Assembly: GCA_022601435.1 (NCBI GenBank)
Contig: JAJACQ010000041.1
Location: 1 to 45,449 of the forward strand
Direction of reading: 5' to 3'
DNA: 45,449 nucleotides
Source of the DNA: Chlamydiia bacterium
GTDB taxonomy: Bacteria > Chlamydiota > Chlamydiia > Chlamydiales > 2-12-FULL-49-11
The notes under the pieces were generated by a model. It ran no database searches. It had not been told where the DNA came from and saw only the letters and a list, made by a program, of their open reading frames with translations. The translations under genes were made by a program, and so were the position numbers. Of the stretch, positions 1 through 8,420 are shown piece by piece (the first letter of the stretch is position 1; every line of letters begins with the position of its first letter).

Positions 1-264
1 AGATCGGGTTTGAGATCGGGTTTGAGATCGGGTTTGAGATCGGGTTTGAGATCGGGTTTGAGATCGGGTTTGAGATCGGGTTTGAGATCGGGTTTGAGGT
101 TGGGTTTGAGGTTGGGTTTGAGGTTGATCCTGAGGTTGGGTTTGAGGTTGGGTTTGAGGTTGATCCTGAGGTTGGGTTTGAGGTTGGGTTTGAGGTTGAT
201 CCTGAGGTTGGGTTTGAGGTTGATCCTGAGGTTGAGCTTGAGGTTGATCCTGAGGTTGGGCTTG
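1..264. repeat. 12-bp tandem repeat inside array gene 1
   Basis: Positions 1-96 hold eight identical copies of AGATCGGGTTTG. They are followed to about 264 by variants with AGGTTGGGTTTG and AGGTTGATCCTG. The unit is a multiple of 3, so copy-number change keeps the frame and only alters protein length (QTRS and QTQP/QDQP units on the minus strand). The array continues beyond the window edge. Confidence 0.9.
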
Positions 265-1107
265 AGGTTGTGTTTGGTGAGGTTGTGTTTGGTGAGATTG
301 AGCGGGAAGTGGGAAATGTTGAGGGTGTTGTTGAAATTGTTGATGTTGAAGATGGGATGGATTTTGATAATGTTGATGTTGAGCGTGCAGTGGGAAGTGT
401 TGAAAGTGTTGAAAGTGTTGTTGTGATCGGTGATGTTGAGAGTGAGGTGGTAAGTGTTGAAAGTGTTGTTGTGGTTGGTGATGTTGAGATTGAGTGTGAG
501 GTGGGAAGTGTTGAGGGTGTTGTTGTGGTTGGTGATGTTGAGATTGAGTGTGAGGTGGGAAGTGTTGAGGGTGTTGTTGTGGTTGGAGATGTTGAGAGTG
601 AGGTGGGAGGTGTTGAGGGTATTGGTGTAATTGGTGATGTTGAGGATGAGGTGGGAAGCGTTGAAGGTATTGTTGTGGTTGGTGATGTTGAGGATGAGGT
701 GGGAAGCGTTGAAGGTATTGTTGTGGTTGGTGATGTTGAGGGTGAGGTGGGAGGTGTTGAGGGTATTGTTGTGATTGGTGATGTGGAGGTTGGGTTTGCT
801 GATGTTGTTGAGGTAGATACTGTTGATGCTGAGTGTACGAGTGAGGGTTTGGGAAATGTGGATGTTGAGCTTGAGTTTCGACGGTAATAAAAAGATGGTT
901 TAGTGGGGCCGGTTGTGATCTTTGTCTCTTTTGAGTCTCTAGTTGGTTATCAGCAACACGTTGATAAAAATTTGATGTGAGTGGATCTTGAACGTGAACG
1001 ATCTGCTGTGCAGGTTGTCTTCGTTTCAGGGGAGTGGGTCTACTATATGATTCGGAAGGTATGTGTGGTTGAAAATAGTTGTTGGGCGGATTTTGCGATG
1101 GTAGCAT
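1..1107 (-). CDS. Array gene 1: Q/P/H-rich paralog, 3' part outside window
   Basis: The frame is open from an ATG at 1107 to the left edge (369 codons, no stop), so the C-terminal part lies outside the window. An AGGAAA ribosome site precedes the ATG. The head (residues 1-85: [15 protein letters not shown], then KRRQP, IVHVQD and [10 protein letters not shown]) matches the heads of the genes starting at 5846 and 8325, so it belongs to the same paralogous family. After residue 90 the protein is almost only Gln, Pro, His, Ser and Thr in imperfect repeats. The part nearest the edge is a 4-residue QTRS repeat coded by a 12-bp DNA repeat. By analogy, the missing end should carry the helical module seen in the other family members. 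No enzymatic motif is visible. Function unknown; a host-directed protein is inference only. Confidence 0.8.
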   Translation of the reverse strand, partial: MLPSQNPPNNYFQPHIPSESYSRPTPLKRRQPAQQIVHVQDPLTSNFYQRVADNQLETQKRQRSQPAPLNHLFITVETQAQHPHFPNPHSYTQHQQYLPQQHQQTQPPHHQSQQYPQHLPPHPQHHQPQQYLQRFPPHPQHHQPQQYLQRFPPHPQHHQLHQYPQHLPPHSQHLQPQQHPQHFPPHTQSQHHQPQQHPQHFPPHTQSQHHQPQQHFQHLPPHSQHHRSQQHFQHFQHFPLHAQHQHYQNPSHLQHQQFQQHPQHFPLPAQSHQTQPHQTQPQAQPQDQPQAQPQDQPQTQPQDQPQTQPQTQPQDQPQTQPQTQPQDQPQTQPQTQPQTRSQTRSQTRSQTRSQTRSQTRSQTRSQTRS

Positions 1108-1147
1108 AGATTTCCTTTTAAGATTTGTTAAAACCATGGTAAAGAGA

Positions 1148-1176
1148 AATATAGTGATTGTCTAAGTTTTTTTCAA
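1148..1176 (-). promoter_or_regulatory. Promoter of array gene 1
   Basis: On the minus strand TTGAAA (1171-1176) and TATATT (1148-1153) are separated by 17 bp, a near-consensus housekeeping sigma promoter. The start codon lies about 40 bp downstream. The same boxes with nearly the same spacer occur upstream of array gene 2 (3554-3582). Confidence 0.65.
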
Positions 1177-1237
1177 TATTAATTAGAGAAATAGATCATT
1201 TTACTAGAGCAGACATTTAATGATTCAACTTTTTAAT

Positions 1238-3514
1238 TCATGAAAGTTCTTCTTCAAGTTTTGCTATAGCTTCGATTAAAGATTTGCTAGATTGTTTTAG
1301 AATATCCAGGTCCTTTTTGTAATTTTTTACACAATTCATATTTTCATTCTTCTTAGGAATTTTAGGGAGAATATGGTTAGTCCCTTCAAACTCCCTTAGT
1401 TTACAATAGGATTTGATAGAAGCTATAACTATATCAGGTGCTTCTATAACTTTTTCATAGTTTATACCTTTTGATAAAGTTGAAAGTTGGGTTTGTAGAG
1501 ATCTTTTATGAAGCTTTTTATTACCTTGATATTGTTTAGGAAAAGTACGTAAAATGCTTCTGATTTGATCAGGATCAAATGGAGGTGGCGATAGTCCTGT
1601 CCAATTCCCTATACTAGTGATCAAATTTCTTCTTCGCATTGAAAGACGCTCTAGAGTGAGTTTAAATTCGAGAAAAAGTTGAGATATTTTTCTTGTTTGG
1701 GTAGAAATGCTTGATGAATTTGAGGTTGAAGTTGTCTTAGTTGAAGAAGAGCTGGCTGACAATCCATCTTCTATAGTTTCTTGTAATGAATCGGTATTTG
1801 ATCGGGTGGTTCTTTTAACATTAGATGTTACGGCGGAAGATGATGGGTGTTTATTAAATTGAGAGTACGATGTATCTGTGAAAGAAGACGTTTCTATCTC
1901 TTTAAGACTCTTTTTTTCTGTTTGTTTTAATTCCTGGATGCTATCTTTAAACTTTTTAGATATGCGGGTCACATTAGAAGCTGAATACAATGCATTAGGT
2001 ATTTGTTTTTCATAGTGGTTAGCTTCAAAAGTACACAGTTCAAAATAAAGTTTAATAATTCTTTTTAATGTTTCTTTATTGGATTCAGGCTTTCGTTGCA
2101 TATATACAACATAGATTAAGTGTCTAATTTGAGTTTTTAATCTATTTTTTAATCTAGATATATCAGTTCTATCACAGGGTCTAAGGTCAATAAGTAGGCT
2201 TGGATCTATTGTATTAACCAGATTTGTAAAAGCTGTTTTACTTATTGAACAATTAGGAATATGATATTTTGTTATATGGGCTTTTAAAGTAACAATACAC
2301 TGAAGGCAGCGAGTAGAGGGCAGAAGGCTTTTCAATTTAGCTTCTATGGGATTAGACGTACATGTATTAGAAGATTTTCTTTTATGGGTCGTTTTAGAAG
2401 ACAATGCATCACCCGCTTCTTGTCTTGAACTAGATTGAGATTGAGATTGAGATTGAGATTGAGATTGAGATTGAGATTGAGATTGAGATTGAGATTGAGA
2501 TTGAGACTGGTCAGGTTGAGTCTGAGTTTGGAAATATTGAGGATGTTGATGTTGAAGGTGAGCTTTAGGTTGATCCTGAGGTTGGGCTTGTTGATGTTGT
2601 ATTTGGTTAAATTGAGGACGAGCGTGAGGTGAGAAGTGTTGAAGGTTGTAAGGTTGGTGTTGAGGATGTTGATATTGAGATCGAGACTGGTCAGGTTGAG
2701 TCTGAGTTTGGAAATATTGAAGATGTTGATGTTGGGCTTTAGGTTGATCCTGAGGTTGAGCTGGAGGTTGAGATTGTTGAGGTTGAGCGTGAGGTGAGAA
2801 GTGTTGAGAATGGTGATGTTGAGGATGGTGATATTGAGATTGGTGAGGTTGGGCTTGCTGATGTTGTGTTAGGTGAGGTTGAGATTGAGCGTGAAATGGG
2901 AAGTGTCGAGGGTGTTGTTGAAATTGTTGATGTTGAGCGTGAAGTGGGAAGTGTTGTTGAGGTTGAGGTTGAGGTTGAGGTTGAGGTTGAGGTTGAGGTT
3001 GAGGTTGAGGTGGTAAGTATTGAGGGTAGTATTGAGCATGTGATTGGTGAGGTTGAGTATGAGATTGAAGGTGGTAATTTTGGTTTTGTTGTTGAGGATG
3101 TTGAGATTGAAATTGTTGTTGAGGTTGGGTGTGTTGTGATTGTTGATGTTGAGGATGGTCATGTTGAGAATAGGTAGTAGTGTTTATAAAATTTATGGTG
3201 TTTTGTGTGGTTGAATGATGTTGAGGGTTTTGTGTATATGGAAACGAATAATTTCGAGGGTTCGCTTGTTGTGGTTGTCGTTGCAGTTGATTTTGGTTTG
3301 CGGGGAATTGCCAAGATTTAGCTTCGGTAGGATTACGCGCATTGTCAAATAGAGTTTGAATTGTTATAGTTGAAGTCATATTAGATGCTGTTTCTTGGGT
3401 ATGATCATTCGGGGTGCTAGAAAAGGTCTGTCTAGGAAGTTTGTTGAAAGAGCGCCAGGTCCCATCATGCTGAGGTTGTGAAAGGTAAGGGTTTTGCGGA
3501 GTTGATGGCAGCAT
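1238..3514 (-). CDS. Array gene 2: Q/P/H-rich protein with two helical modules
   Basis: 758 residues, ATG after AAAGGAAT. Residues about 55-365 are Q/P/H/S-rich, with a PQ run (coded by 2959-3010) and a QS run (2433-2514). A short basic stretch (KTTHKRKSS, near 377) precedes two predicted all-helical modules, about 390-545 and 605-757, joined by a Ser/Thr linker. Each module carries the family landmark: IKLYFELCTFEANHYEK in the first, IKSYCKLREFEGTNHILPK in the second. The second module and the acidic end EEELS match the gene starting at 5846 (end EEEPS), so these two are close paralogs. No signal peptide, membrane segment or catalytic motif is seen. It has its own promoter and is not in an operon. 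Function unknown. The basic patch plus low complexity would fit a secreted host-targeted protein, but that is inference. Confidence 0.85.
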   Translation of the reverse strand: MLPSTPQNPYLSQPQHDGTWRSFNKLPRQTFSSTPNDHTQETASNMTSTITIQTLFDNARNPTEAKSWQFPANQNQLQRQPQQANPRNYSFPYTQNPQHHSTTQNTINFINTTTYSQHDHPQHQQSQHTQPQQQFQSQHPQQQNQNYHLQSHTQPHQSHAQYYPQYLPPQPQPQPQPQPQPQPQPQQHFPLHAQHQQFQQHPRHFPFHAQSQPHLTQHQQAQPHQSQYHHPQHHHSQHFSPHAQPQQSQPPAQPQDQPKAQHQHLQYFQTQTQPDQSRSQYQHPQHQPYNLQHFSPHARPQFNQIQHQQAQPQDQPKAHLQHQHPQYFQTQTQPDQSQSQSQSQSQSQSQSQSQSQSQSQSSSRQEAGDALSSKTTHKRKSSNTCTSNPIEAKLKSLLPSTRCLQCIVTLKAHITKYHIPNCSISKTAFTNLVNTIDPSLLIDLRPCDRTDISRLKNRLKTQIRHLIYVVYMQRKPESNKETLKRIIKLYFELCTFEANHYEKQIPNALYSASNVTRISKKFKDSIQELKQTEKKSLKEIETSSFTDTSYSQFNKHPSSSAVTSNVKRTTRSNTDSLQETIEDGLSASSSSTKTTSTSNSSSISTQTRKISQLFLEFKLTLERLSMRRRNLITSIGNWTGLSPPPFDPDQIRSILRTFPKQYQGNKKLHKRSLQTQLSTLSKGINYEKVIEAPDIVIASIKSYCKLREFEGTNHILPKIPKKNENMNCVKNYKKDLDILKQSSKSLIEAIAKLEEELS
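2433..2514. repeat. 6-bp tandem repeat (QS codons)
   Basis: About 13 copies of GATTGA on the plus strand, reading as alternating Gln-Ser on the coding strand of array gene 2. The unit is in frame and so can vary in length without breaking the gene. Confidence 0.9.
2959..3010. repeat. 6-bp tandem repeat (PQ codons)
   Basis: Between eight and nine copies of GAGGTT on the plus strand, coding alternating Pro-Gln in array gene 2. Confidence 0.9.
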
Positions 3515-3553
3515 AAAATTCCTTTAACTTTTATTAAAAAAATAGCAAAGAGA

Positions 3554-3582
3554 AATATAGTGATTGTTTAAGTTTTTTTCAA
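3554..3582 (-). promoter_or_regulatory. Promoter of array gene 2
   Basis: TTGAAA (3577-3582) and TATATT (3554-3559) on the minus strand with a 17-bp spacer. The spacer and flanks are almost the same as those of array gene 1, so the two genes share a duplicated 5' region. Confidence 0.65.
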
Positions 3583-4016
3583 TGTTAATTTGTGAAATAT
3601 ATCATTTTTATTCAAGCTTTTTAATTTGAATGTAATTTCTCAAACAATTTGAAACTTTTTTGATAGTTCGTTAGTATACCGAATTCTTTGTAATTATTTC
3701 GTGTGTAAGTACGGTTGGATTATCTTTGTTGTTTTTGATAATGAAGTACTTGTTGAAGAGGTTCTGTATGAGGTAGAGTAGAACTTGTATTCGCACTAAG
3801 CGTTAGATTGCTCAAAATCTTTCCTTTGTTTTTTAATTTTTTAAAATAAAAGACTGTTAATTATAGAGCTTCTTAAATTTTATCGCTATATAAAATGAAG
3901 TCATTTTGGAATGAAAATGGGCTTTATTAGACTTTTTTTAAACCTTTATTTTTCTTGAAAGTTCAGTTAAGCAAAGCTTCTTTTTAAAACAGATATCTAG
4001 TGATTAAATTTTTATT
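3583..4016. other. Intergenic stretch, possible array-gene relic
   Basis: About 430 bp without a convincing gene. On the minus strand a TTG-initiated frame of some 30 codons around 3738-3812 reads as Ser/Thr/Gln-rich (for example SNLTLSANTSSTLPH, then EPLQQVLHYQKQQ) before a stop. It has the composition of array-gene N-termini but no continuation. I take it as a possible decayed fragment. No clear terminator hairpin was found for the gene ending at 4017. Confidence 0.3.
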
Positions 4017-5846
4017 TCATGAAGGTTCTTCTTCAGATGCATTTAAAGCTTTGATTAAAGACTCGCCAGCATTTTCTAGCGCAGTCAGTGCCTTTTCATA
4101 ATTACCTACTGATGCTCTTTCTGTTAATCCACATTCCTGAAATTTGGGTAAAATATGTTTCTTCCATTCTAATTTCCTTAGCTTTACATAGGAAAGTACA
4201 GAAGTTATAATTATATCACGTCTGTTTCCGTCGAATATCCTAGTTGCTAAAGCTGTGCATTGGTAGCTTAAAGGTCGAGTATTAATGTGAAGATCTCTTT
4301 GATACTCTTTAGGACAAGATTGTAAAAAAGAGTTAGTTGTTTCAATTGAAATTTCAGGCATTCTTTGCTTTACTGCTCTCCTGAATACGGCTTTCAGAGT
4401 CGCTCTTCTCTTAGTATTTGTTTCGATTGATTTTTTAAAAATTTCAATAAGCTTAGATATTTTATCTATGGAAGTAGAGCTTGGTGAAACTGATGTTGTC
4501 ATTGCAGAAGAGCTGGTAGGCAATTGATCTTTTTCAGTTTCTTGTAATTGATTGGTGGATGGTTGGTATGTACTAGATTGAGAAAACTGTTTGTCTGTGA
4601 AAGAAAAATCTTCTATAGCTTGCTTGCACTTTTGCTTCCTTTCTTTTAGTTCTTTGATAAATCTCGAAAATTGTTTATGTCTATCTCTTAAGTCATAGTT
4701 TTGTCCATATATTTTATCTAGTTGATTTTTAAAGTGGTTTGTTTCAAAAATACATAGATTAAAATATGATTCAATATGACAGGTTAATGTTGATTTATCA
4801 TTGTCACTATCTTTTGGTTTTTCTAATTGTCTGGTTTCATTATTAATTAGCCTTCTTACTCTAGCTTTCATCTTAGATATAGAGCTATGATGACAACTGC
4901 TTATATTTTCAAGGGTTATTTTAGGTATTGTTTTAATTGCTTCTTTAATCTCTTTTATGGCTACACCGTTACAAAAACCTTTCCTCTTTAAATTATTTTT
5001 AAAAGTAGTAATAAAATCAAGGTCTTCTCGAGTTGGCAGAAACTGAATTATTATCTCTTCAAAAGATTTAGGTATACATGTACTAGAGGATTTTTTTTTA
5101 GATGTTGTTCTAGTAGATAATGATCTATGTTGAGGTTGAAGTTGATTATGTTGAGATTGAGCTTGAGGGTGTTGAGGTTGAGGATACTGAGCGTGAGGTG
5201 GAAAGTGTTGAGGTTGTTGTTGAGGTAGGTGAGATTGAGATTGTTGTTGAGGTTGGGCTTGAGAATACTGAGCGTGAGTATGAGGTTGATGTTGTCGAGG
5301 TAGGTGAGGTTGATATTGAGTTTGAGTTTGAGGGTGTTGAGGTTGAAGGTACTTAGTGTGAGGTTGAGATTGAGGTTGGGTCTGAATTTGGAAATATTGA
5401 GGATACTGAGATTGTTGTTGAGGTTGGGCGTGTTGAGGGTGGTATTGAGGTTGTGCTTGAGGTTGGGTTTGAGGTTGGGTTTGATGTTGAGGTAAGTGAT
5501 GTTGATGTTGAGGTTGCTGATGTTGATGTTGTTGAGGTAGGTGCTGCTGATGTTGAGTGTAAGAGTGAGGGGTTGGGAAATGTGGATATTGAGTTTGAGT
5601 TTGGACGGTAATAGAAAAATTGTTTAGTGGAGGCGGTTGTGATCGCAGTCTCTTTTGTTCTTCTATTTGCCTCTGTATACTGGCATGAAGCACATGTTGA
5701 TAAAAATCTGGTAAGGGTCCATCTTGAAGATGAACGATATGTGGTGGTTCAGGTTGTCTTCGTTTAGAAGAAGTGGGTGTGCTAGATGATTCGGAAGGTC
5801 TGTGTGGTTGAAGATAGTTGTTGGGCGAAAATTGCGATGATTGCAT
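4017..5846 (-). CDS. Array gene 3: Q/P/H-rich protein with two helical modules
   Basis: 609 residues, ATG after AGGAAATTT. The head (MQSSQFSPNNYLQPH, KRRQPEPPHIVHLQD) is shared with array genes 1 and 4. Residues about 70-245 are Q/P/H repeats. A basic/Ser patch (TTSKKKSSSTC) leads into module 1 (about 265-415, landmark IESYFNLCIFETNHFKN) and, after a Ser/Thr linker, module 2 (about 455-608, landmark VLSYVKLRKLEWKKHILPK). Both modules align by eye with those of array gene 2. No export signal or catalytic residues are recognisable. The 5' flank including the promoter is duplicated upstream of array gene 4, which marks this gene as one parent of the hybrid there. Function unknown. Confidence 0.85.
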   Translation of the reverse strand: MQSSQFSPNNYLQPHRPSESSSTPTSSKRRQPEPPHIVHLQDGPLPDFYQHVLHASIQRQIEEQKRLRSQPPPLNNFSITVQTQTQYPHFPTPHSYTQHQQHLPQQHQHQQPQHQHHLPQHQTQPQTQPQAQPQYHPQHAQPQQQSQYPQYFQIQTQPQSQPHTKYLQPQHPQTQTQYQPHLPRQHQPHTHAQYSQAQPQQQSQSHLPQQQPQHFPPHAQYPQPQHPQAQSQHNQLQPQHRSLSTRTTSKKKSSSTCIPKSFEEIIIQFLPTREDLDFITTFKNNLKRKGFCNGVAIKEIKEAIKTIPKITLENISSCHHSSISKMKARVRRLINNETRQLEKPKDSDNDKSTLTCHIESYFNLCIFETNHFKNQLDKIYGQNYDLRDRHKQFSRFIKELKERKQKCKQAIEDFSFTDKQFSQSSTYQPSTNQLQETEKDQLPTSSSAMTTSVSPSSTSIDKISKLIEIFKKSIETNTKRRATLKAVFRRAVKQRMPEISIETTNSFLQSCPKEYQRDLHINTRPLSYQCTALATRIFDGNRRDIIITSVLSYVKLRKLEWKKHILPKFQECGLTERASVGNYEKALTALENAGESLIKALNASEEEPS

Positions 5847-5885
5847 AAATTTCCTATAAGGTTTTTTAAGAAAAAATCAAGATAT

Positions 5886-5915
5886 AATATAGTAAATTAT
5901 TAAATTATATTGCAA
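5886..5915 (-). promoter_or_regulatory. Promoter of array gene 3
   Basis: TTGCAA (5910-5915) and TATATT (5886-5891) on the minus strand, 18-bp AT-rich spacer. The block lies in a stretch nearly identical to the one upstream of array gene 4. Confidence 0.55.
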
Positions 5916-5997
5916 TGAAAAAGAGTTTTAAAAAGATTAGTTTTAAGTTGTAAGATCGATATATTCAATTGGAGGTGATGAGGCAGACGATACTTAA

Positions 5998-8325
5998 TTA
6001 TGAGCGGCTTTTTTTGCGAAGGGAAGCTCTATATAAGGTGTTTGCGGTCTTTTTTTTAGCAGATGCATAATTTAAGGGAAATAGTATTTTTTCTAATTTA
6101 TTGATAGTAGTAAGTGATGCACTCTTTAGCTTATTTATTAGTTTTCGATCCTTAGAAAGCTTATCTCTAGTTTCAACATACTTGGCTTGATCTTCATGCG
6201 CAATTCTTGATACTCTAAGATAGTGTGAAGTCTCTTTATAATGTATATCAAAATAGCATTTTATTAATATTCTTAAGTTATTAATGTCAGTAGTTTTACA
6301 AACCCCAAAATTTATTATTTTAAATATCTTTTTTATTTGCGCTCGTAGATTATTTTTAATTGGGCCTGGTGTGCTTTTATTGTTATATCTTAGACTCGAT
6401 TGAACTTGGGGAGGGAACGCTTTAATTATTAAGTTAATTTCTTTTGTATCTATTATGAGTTGTTTTTTATCCACAGTTCTTCTCAGGTTTCCTCGAAATA
6501 GCTCTTTTGTTTTTCGGTATTCCTTGTTATTTAAATTATTGAGTATTTTATCTACAAGCTCTTTTATCTTTGTTTTGTTAGGCATTTTAGTTTTCTTTAC
6601 TCTTTTTTTGGAAGCAATTATTGAAGAAGATGAAGATCCAGTAGAGTCAGCATTTCTTTGTCGGTGCTTCAGTGTCTGTGCCTTATTTCTTGATACCCCA
6701 GGGATTTTAGAAGTTGAAGAAGTTGCTGTTAGAGGTACTGTAGAAGTGGGTGCACCTAGAGATTGATGAGCACGGCACGGATCACATGGACTGTGATTGG
6801 AAATGGCAGCTCGTGTGTGGCTTGACCGTGGTGGATGTGAATTAACAATAGAGTTTTGTTGTTGATATTGAGTTTGAGTTTGAGGGTGTTGAGATTGAGA
6901 TTGTTGCTGAGGTTGCACTAAAGGTTGATGTTGTCGAGGTAGGTGAGATTGAGATTGGTGAGGTGGGGAGTGTTGAGGTTGAGATTGTTGCTGAGGTTGG
7001 GCTTGAGGATACTGAGTGTGAGTGAGAGGTTGAGATTGGTGAGATTGAGATTGGTGAGGTGGGGAGTGTTGAGGTTGAGATTGTTGCTGAGGTTGGGCTT
7101 TAGAATACTGAGCGTGAGTGTGAGGTTGAGGTTGTTGCTGAGGTTGATGTTGTCGAGGTAGGTGATGTTGATATTGAGTTTGAGCTTGAGGGTGTTGAGG
7201 TTGAGTGAGTGGCTGATATTGAGCGTGAGGTGAGAAGTGTTGAGGTTGTTGTTGAGGTTGGGCGTGTTGAGGGTGATATTGAGATTGGTGAGGTGGGAAG
7301 TTTTGAGGTTGGGCTTGAGGATACTGAGCTTGAGTGAGAGGCTGATATTGAGATTGGTGAGGTGGGAAGTGTTGAGGTTGTTGTTGAGGTAGGTGAAATT
7401 GAGATTGTTGTTGAGGCTGCGCTGGAGGTTGATGTTGTCGATGTAGGTGATATTGAAATTGTTGTTGAGGCTGCGCTGGAGGTTGATGTTGTCGAGGTAG
7501 GTGAGATTGAGATTGGTGAGGTGGGAAGTGTTGAGATTGTTGTTGAGGTAGGTGAAATTGAGATTGTTGTTGAGGCTGCGCTGGAGGTTGATGTTGTCGA
7601 GGTAGGTGAGATTGAGATTGGTGAGGTGGGAAGTGTTGAGATTGTTGCTGAGATTGGGCTTGAGGATACTGAGTGTGAGTGTGAGGTTGAGATTGTTGCT
7701 GAGGTTGGGCTTGAGGATACTGAGTGTGAGTGTGAGGTTGAGATTGTTGCTGAGGTTGGGCTTGAGGATACTGAGCGTGAGTGTGAGGTTGAGATTGTTG
7801 CTGAGGTTGGGCTTGAGGATACTGAGCGTGAGTGTGAGGTTGAGATTGAGGTTGAGTCTGAATTTGGAAATATTGAGGATATTGAGATTGTTGTTGAGGT
7901 TGGGCGTGTTGAGGGTGGTATTGAGGTTGTGCTGGAGGTTGGGGTTGAGGGTGATGTTGATGATAGTGTGTATGGTGATGTTGAGGTTGGGTTTGGTGAT
8001 GTTGATATGGTGTTTGAGTGTGAGGGGTTGGAAAGTGTCGATTTTGAGTTTGGGAATGTAGAGGTTGAGCTTGAGGAGGTTGGACAGTAATAGAAAGATT
8101 GTTTAGTGGGGCCGGTTGTGATCGCGGTCTATTTTGTTCTTCTATTTGTTCTGTTAGACTGACATTAAGCACACGTTGAAAAAATTCTGATGTATGTTCA
8201 TCTTGAAGATGAACGATATGTGGTGATCCAGGTTGTCGTCGTTTAACAGGACTGGGTCTACTATATGATTCGGAAGATCTTTGTGGTTGAAGATAGTTGT
8301 TGGGCGAAAAGTGTGATGATTGCAT
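5998..8325 (-). CDS. Array gene 4: hybrid Q/P/H-rich paralog with one module
   Basis: 775 residues. Residues 1-85 and the 5' flank match array gene 3. Residues about 86-505 are Q/P/H repeats including a 17-residue unit (SQPHTHAQYPQAQPQQQ). From about residue 510 (SHTRA, then SLGA, IPGVSRN) the protein matches array gene 5 but lacks that gene's first module. The single module (about 620-760) has the landmark IKCYFDIHYKETSHYLR. The end is altered: an A8 tract replaces seven bases (C plus A6) in array gene 5, shifting the frame so the protein stops at RKKSRS. The downstream DNA still encodes, in another frame, the SPPIEYIDLTT tail of gene 5. The gene is therefore a chimera of its two neighbours. 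No catalytic motif; function unknown. Confidence 0.85.
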   Translation of the reverse strand: MQSSHFSPNNYLQPQRSSESYSRPSPVKRRQPGSPHIVHLQDEHTSEFFQRVLNVSLTEQIEEQNRPRSQPAPLNNLSITVQPPQAQPLHSQTQNRHFPTPHTQTPYQHHQTQPQHHHTHYHQHHPQPQPPAQPQYHPQHAQPQQQSQYPQYFQIQTQPQSQPHTHAQYPQAQPQQQSQPHTHAQYPQAQPQQQSQPHTHTQYPQAQPQQQSQPHTHTQYPQAQSQQQSQHFPPHQSQSHLPRQHQPPAQPQQQSQFHLPQQQSQHFPPHQSQSHLPRQHQPPAQPQQQFQYHLHRQHQPPAQPQQQSQFHLPQQQPQHFPPHQSQYQPLTQAQYPQAQPQNFPPHQSQYHPQHAQPQQQPQHFSPHAQYQPLTQPQHPQAQTQYQHHLPRQHQPQQQPQPHTHAQYSKAQPQQQSQPQHSPPHQSQSHQSQPLTHTQYPQAQPQQQSQPQHSPPHQSQSHLPRQHQPLVQPQQQSQSQHPQTQTQYQQQNSIVNSHPPRSSHTRAAISNHSPCDPCRAHQSLGAPTSTVPLTATSSTSKIPGVSRNKAQTLKHRQRNADSTGSSSSSIIASKKRVKKTKMPNKTKIKELVDKILNNLNNKEYRKTKELFRGNLRRTVDKKQLIIDTKEINLIIKAFPPQVQSSLRYNNKSTPGPIKNNLRAQIKKIFKIINFGVCKTTDINNLRILIKCYFDIHYKETSHYLRVSRIAHEDQAKYVETRDKLSKDRKLINKLKSASLTTINKLEKILFPLNYASAKKKTANTLYRASLRKKSRS
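7632..7840. repeat. 51-bp tandem repeat in array gene 4
   Basis: Four near-identical 51-bp units, each coding a 17-residue unit of the type SQPHTHAQYPQAQPQQQ on the minus strand. Related but shorter or rearranged pieces extend over 6890-7640. Differences between units are single bases, so the expansion looks recent. Confidence 0.85.
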
Positions 8326-8364
8326 AAATTTCCTGTAAGATTTTTTAAGAAATAATCAAGATAT

Positions 8365-8393
8365 AATATATCAATTATTAAATTATATTACAA
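8365..8393 (-). promoter_or_regulatory. Promoter of array gene 4
   Basis: TTGTAA (8388-8393) and TATATT (8365-8370) on the minus strand with a 17-bp spacer. It is homologous over its whole length to the region upstream of array gene 3. Confidence 0.6.
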
Positions 8394-8420
8394 CGAAAAA
8401 GAGTTTTAAAAAGATTAGTT

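Noticed and set aside
1..264. Possible CRISPR array
   Set aside because: Units are 12 bp, contiguous and without spacers; they code QTRS in an open gene. No cas gene is nearby.
270..887. Plus-strand open frame of 205 codons rich in Val, Glu and Gly
   Set aside because: It is the complement of the CAA/CCT/CAC-rich coding strand of array gene 1. Such repeats contain no stops on either strand; there is no ribosome site and no natural protein composition.
7362..8090. Plus-strand open frame of 242 codons (VEIVVEVGLEDTE-type repeats)
   Set aside because: Antisense shadow of the Q/P/H repeats of array gene 4, whose family homology and promoter support the minus strand.
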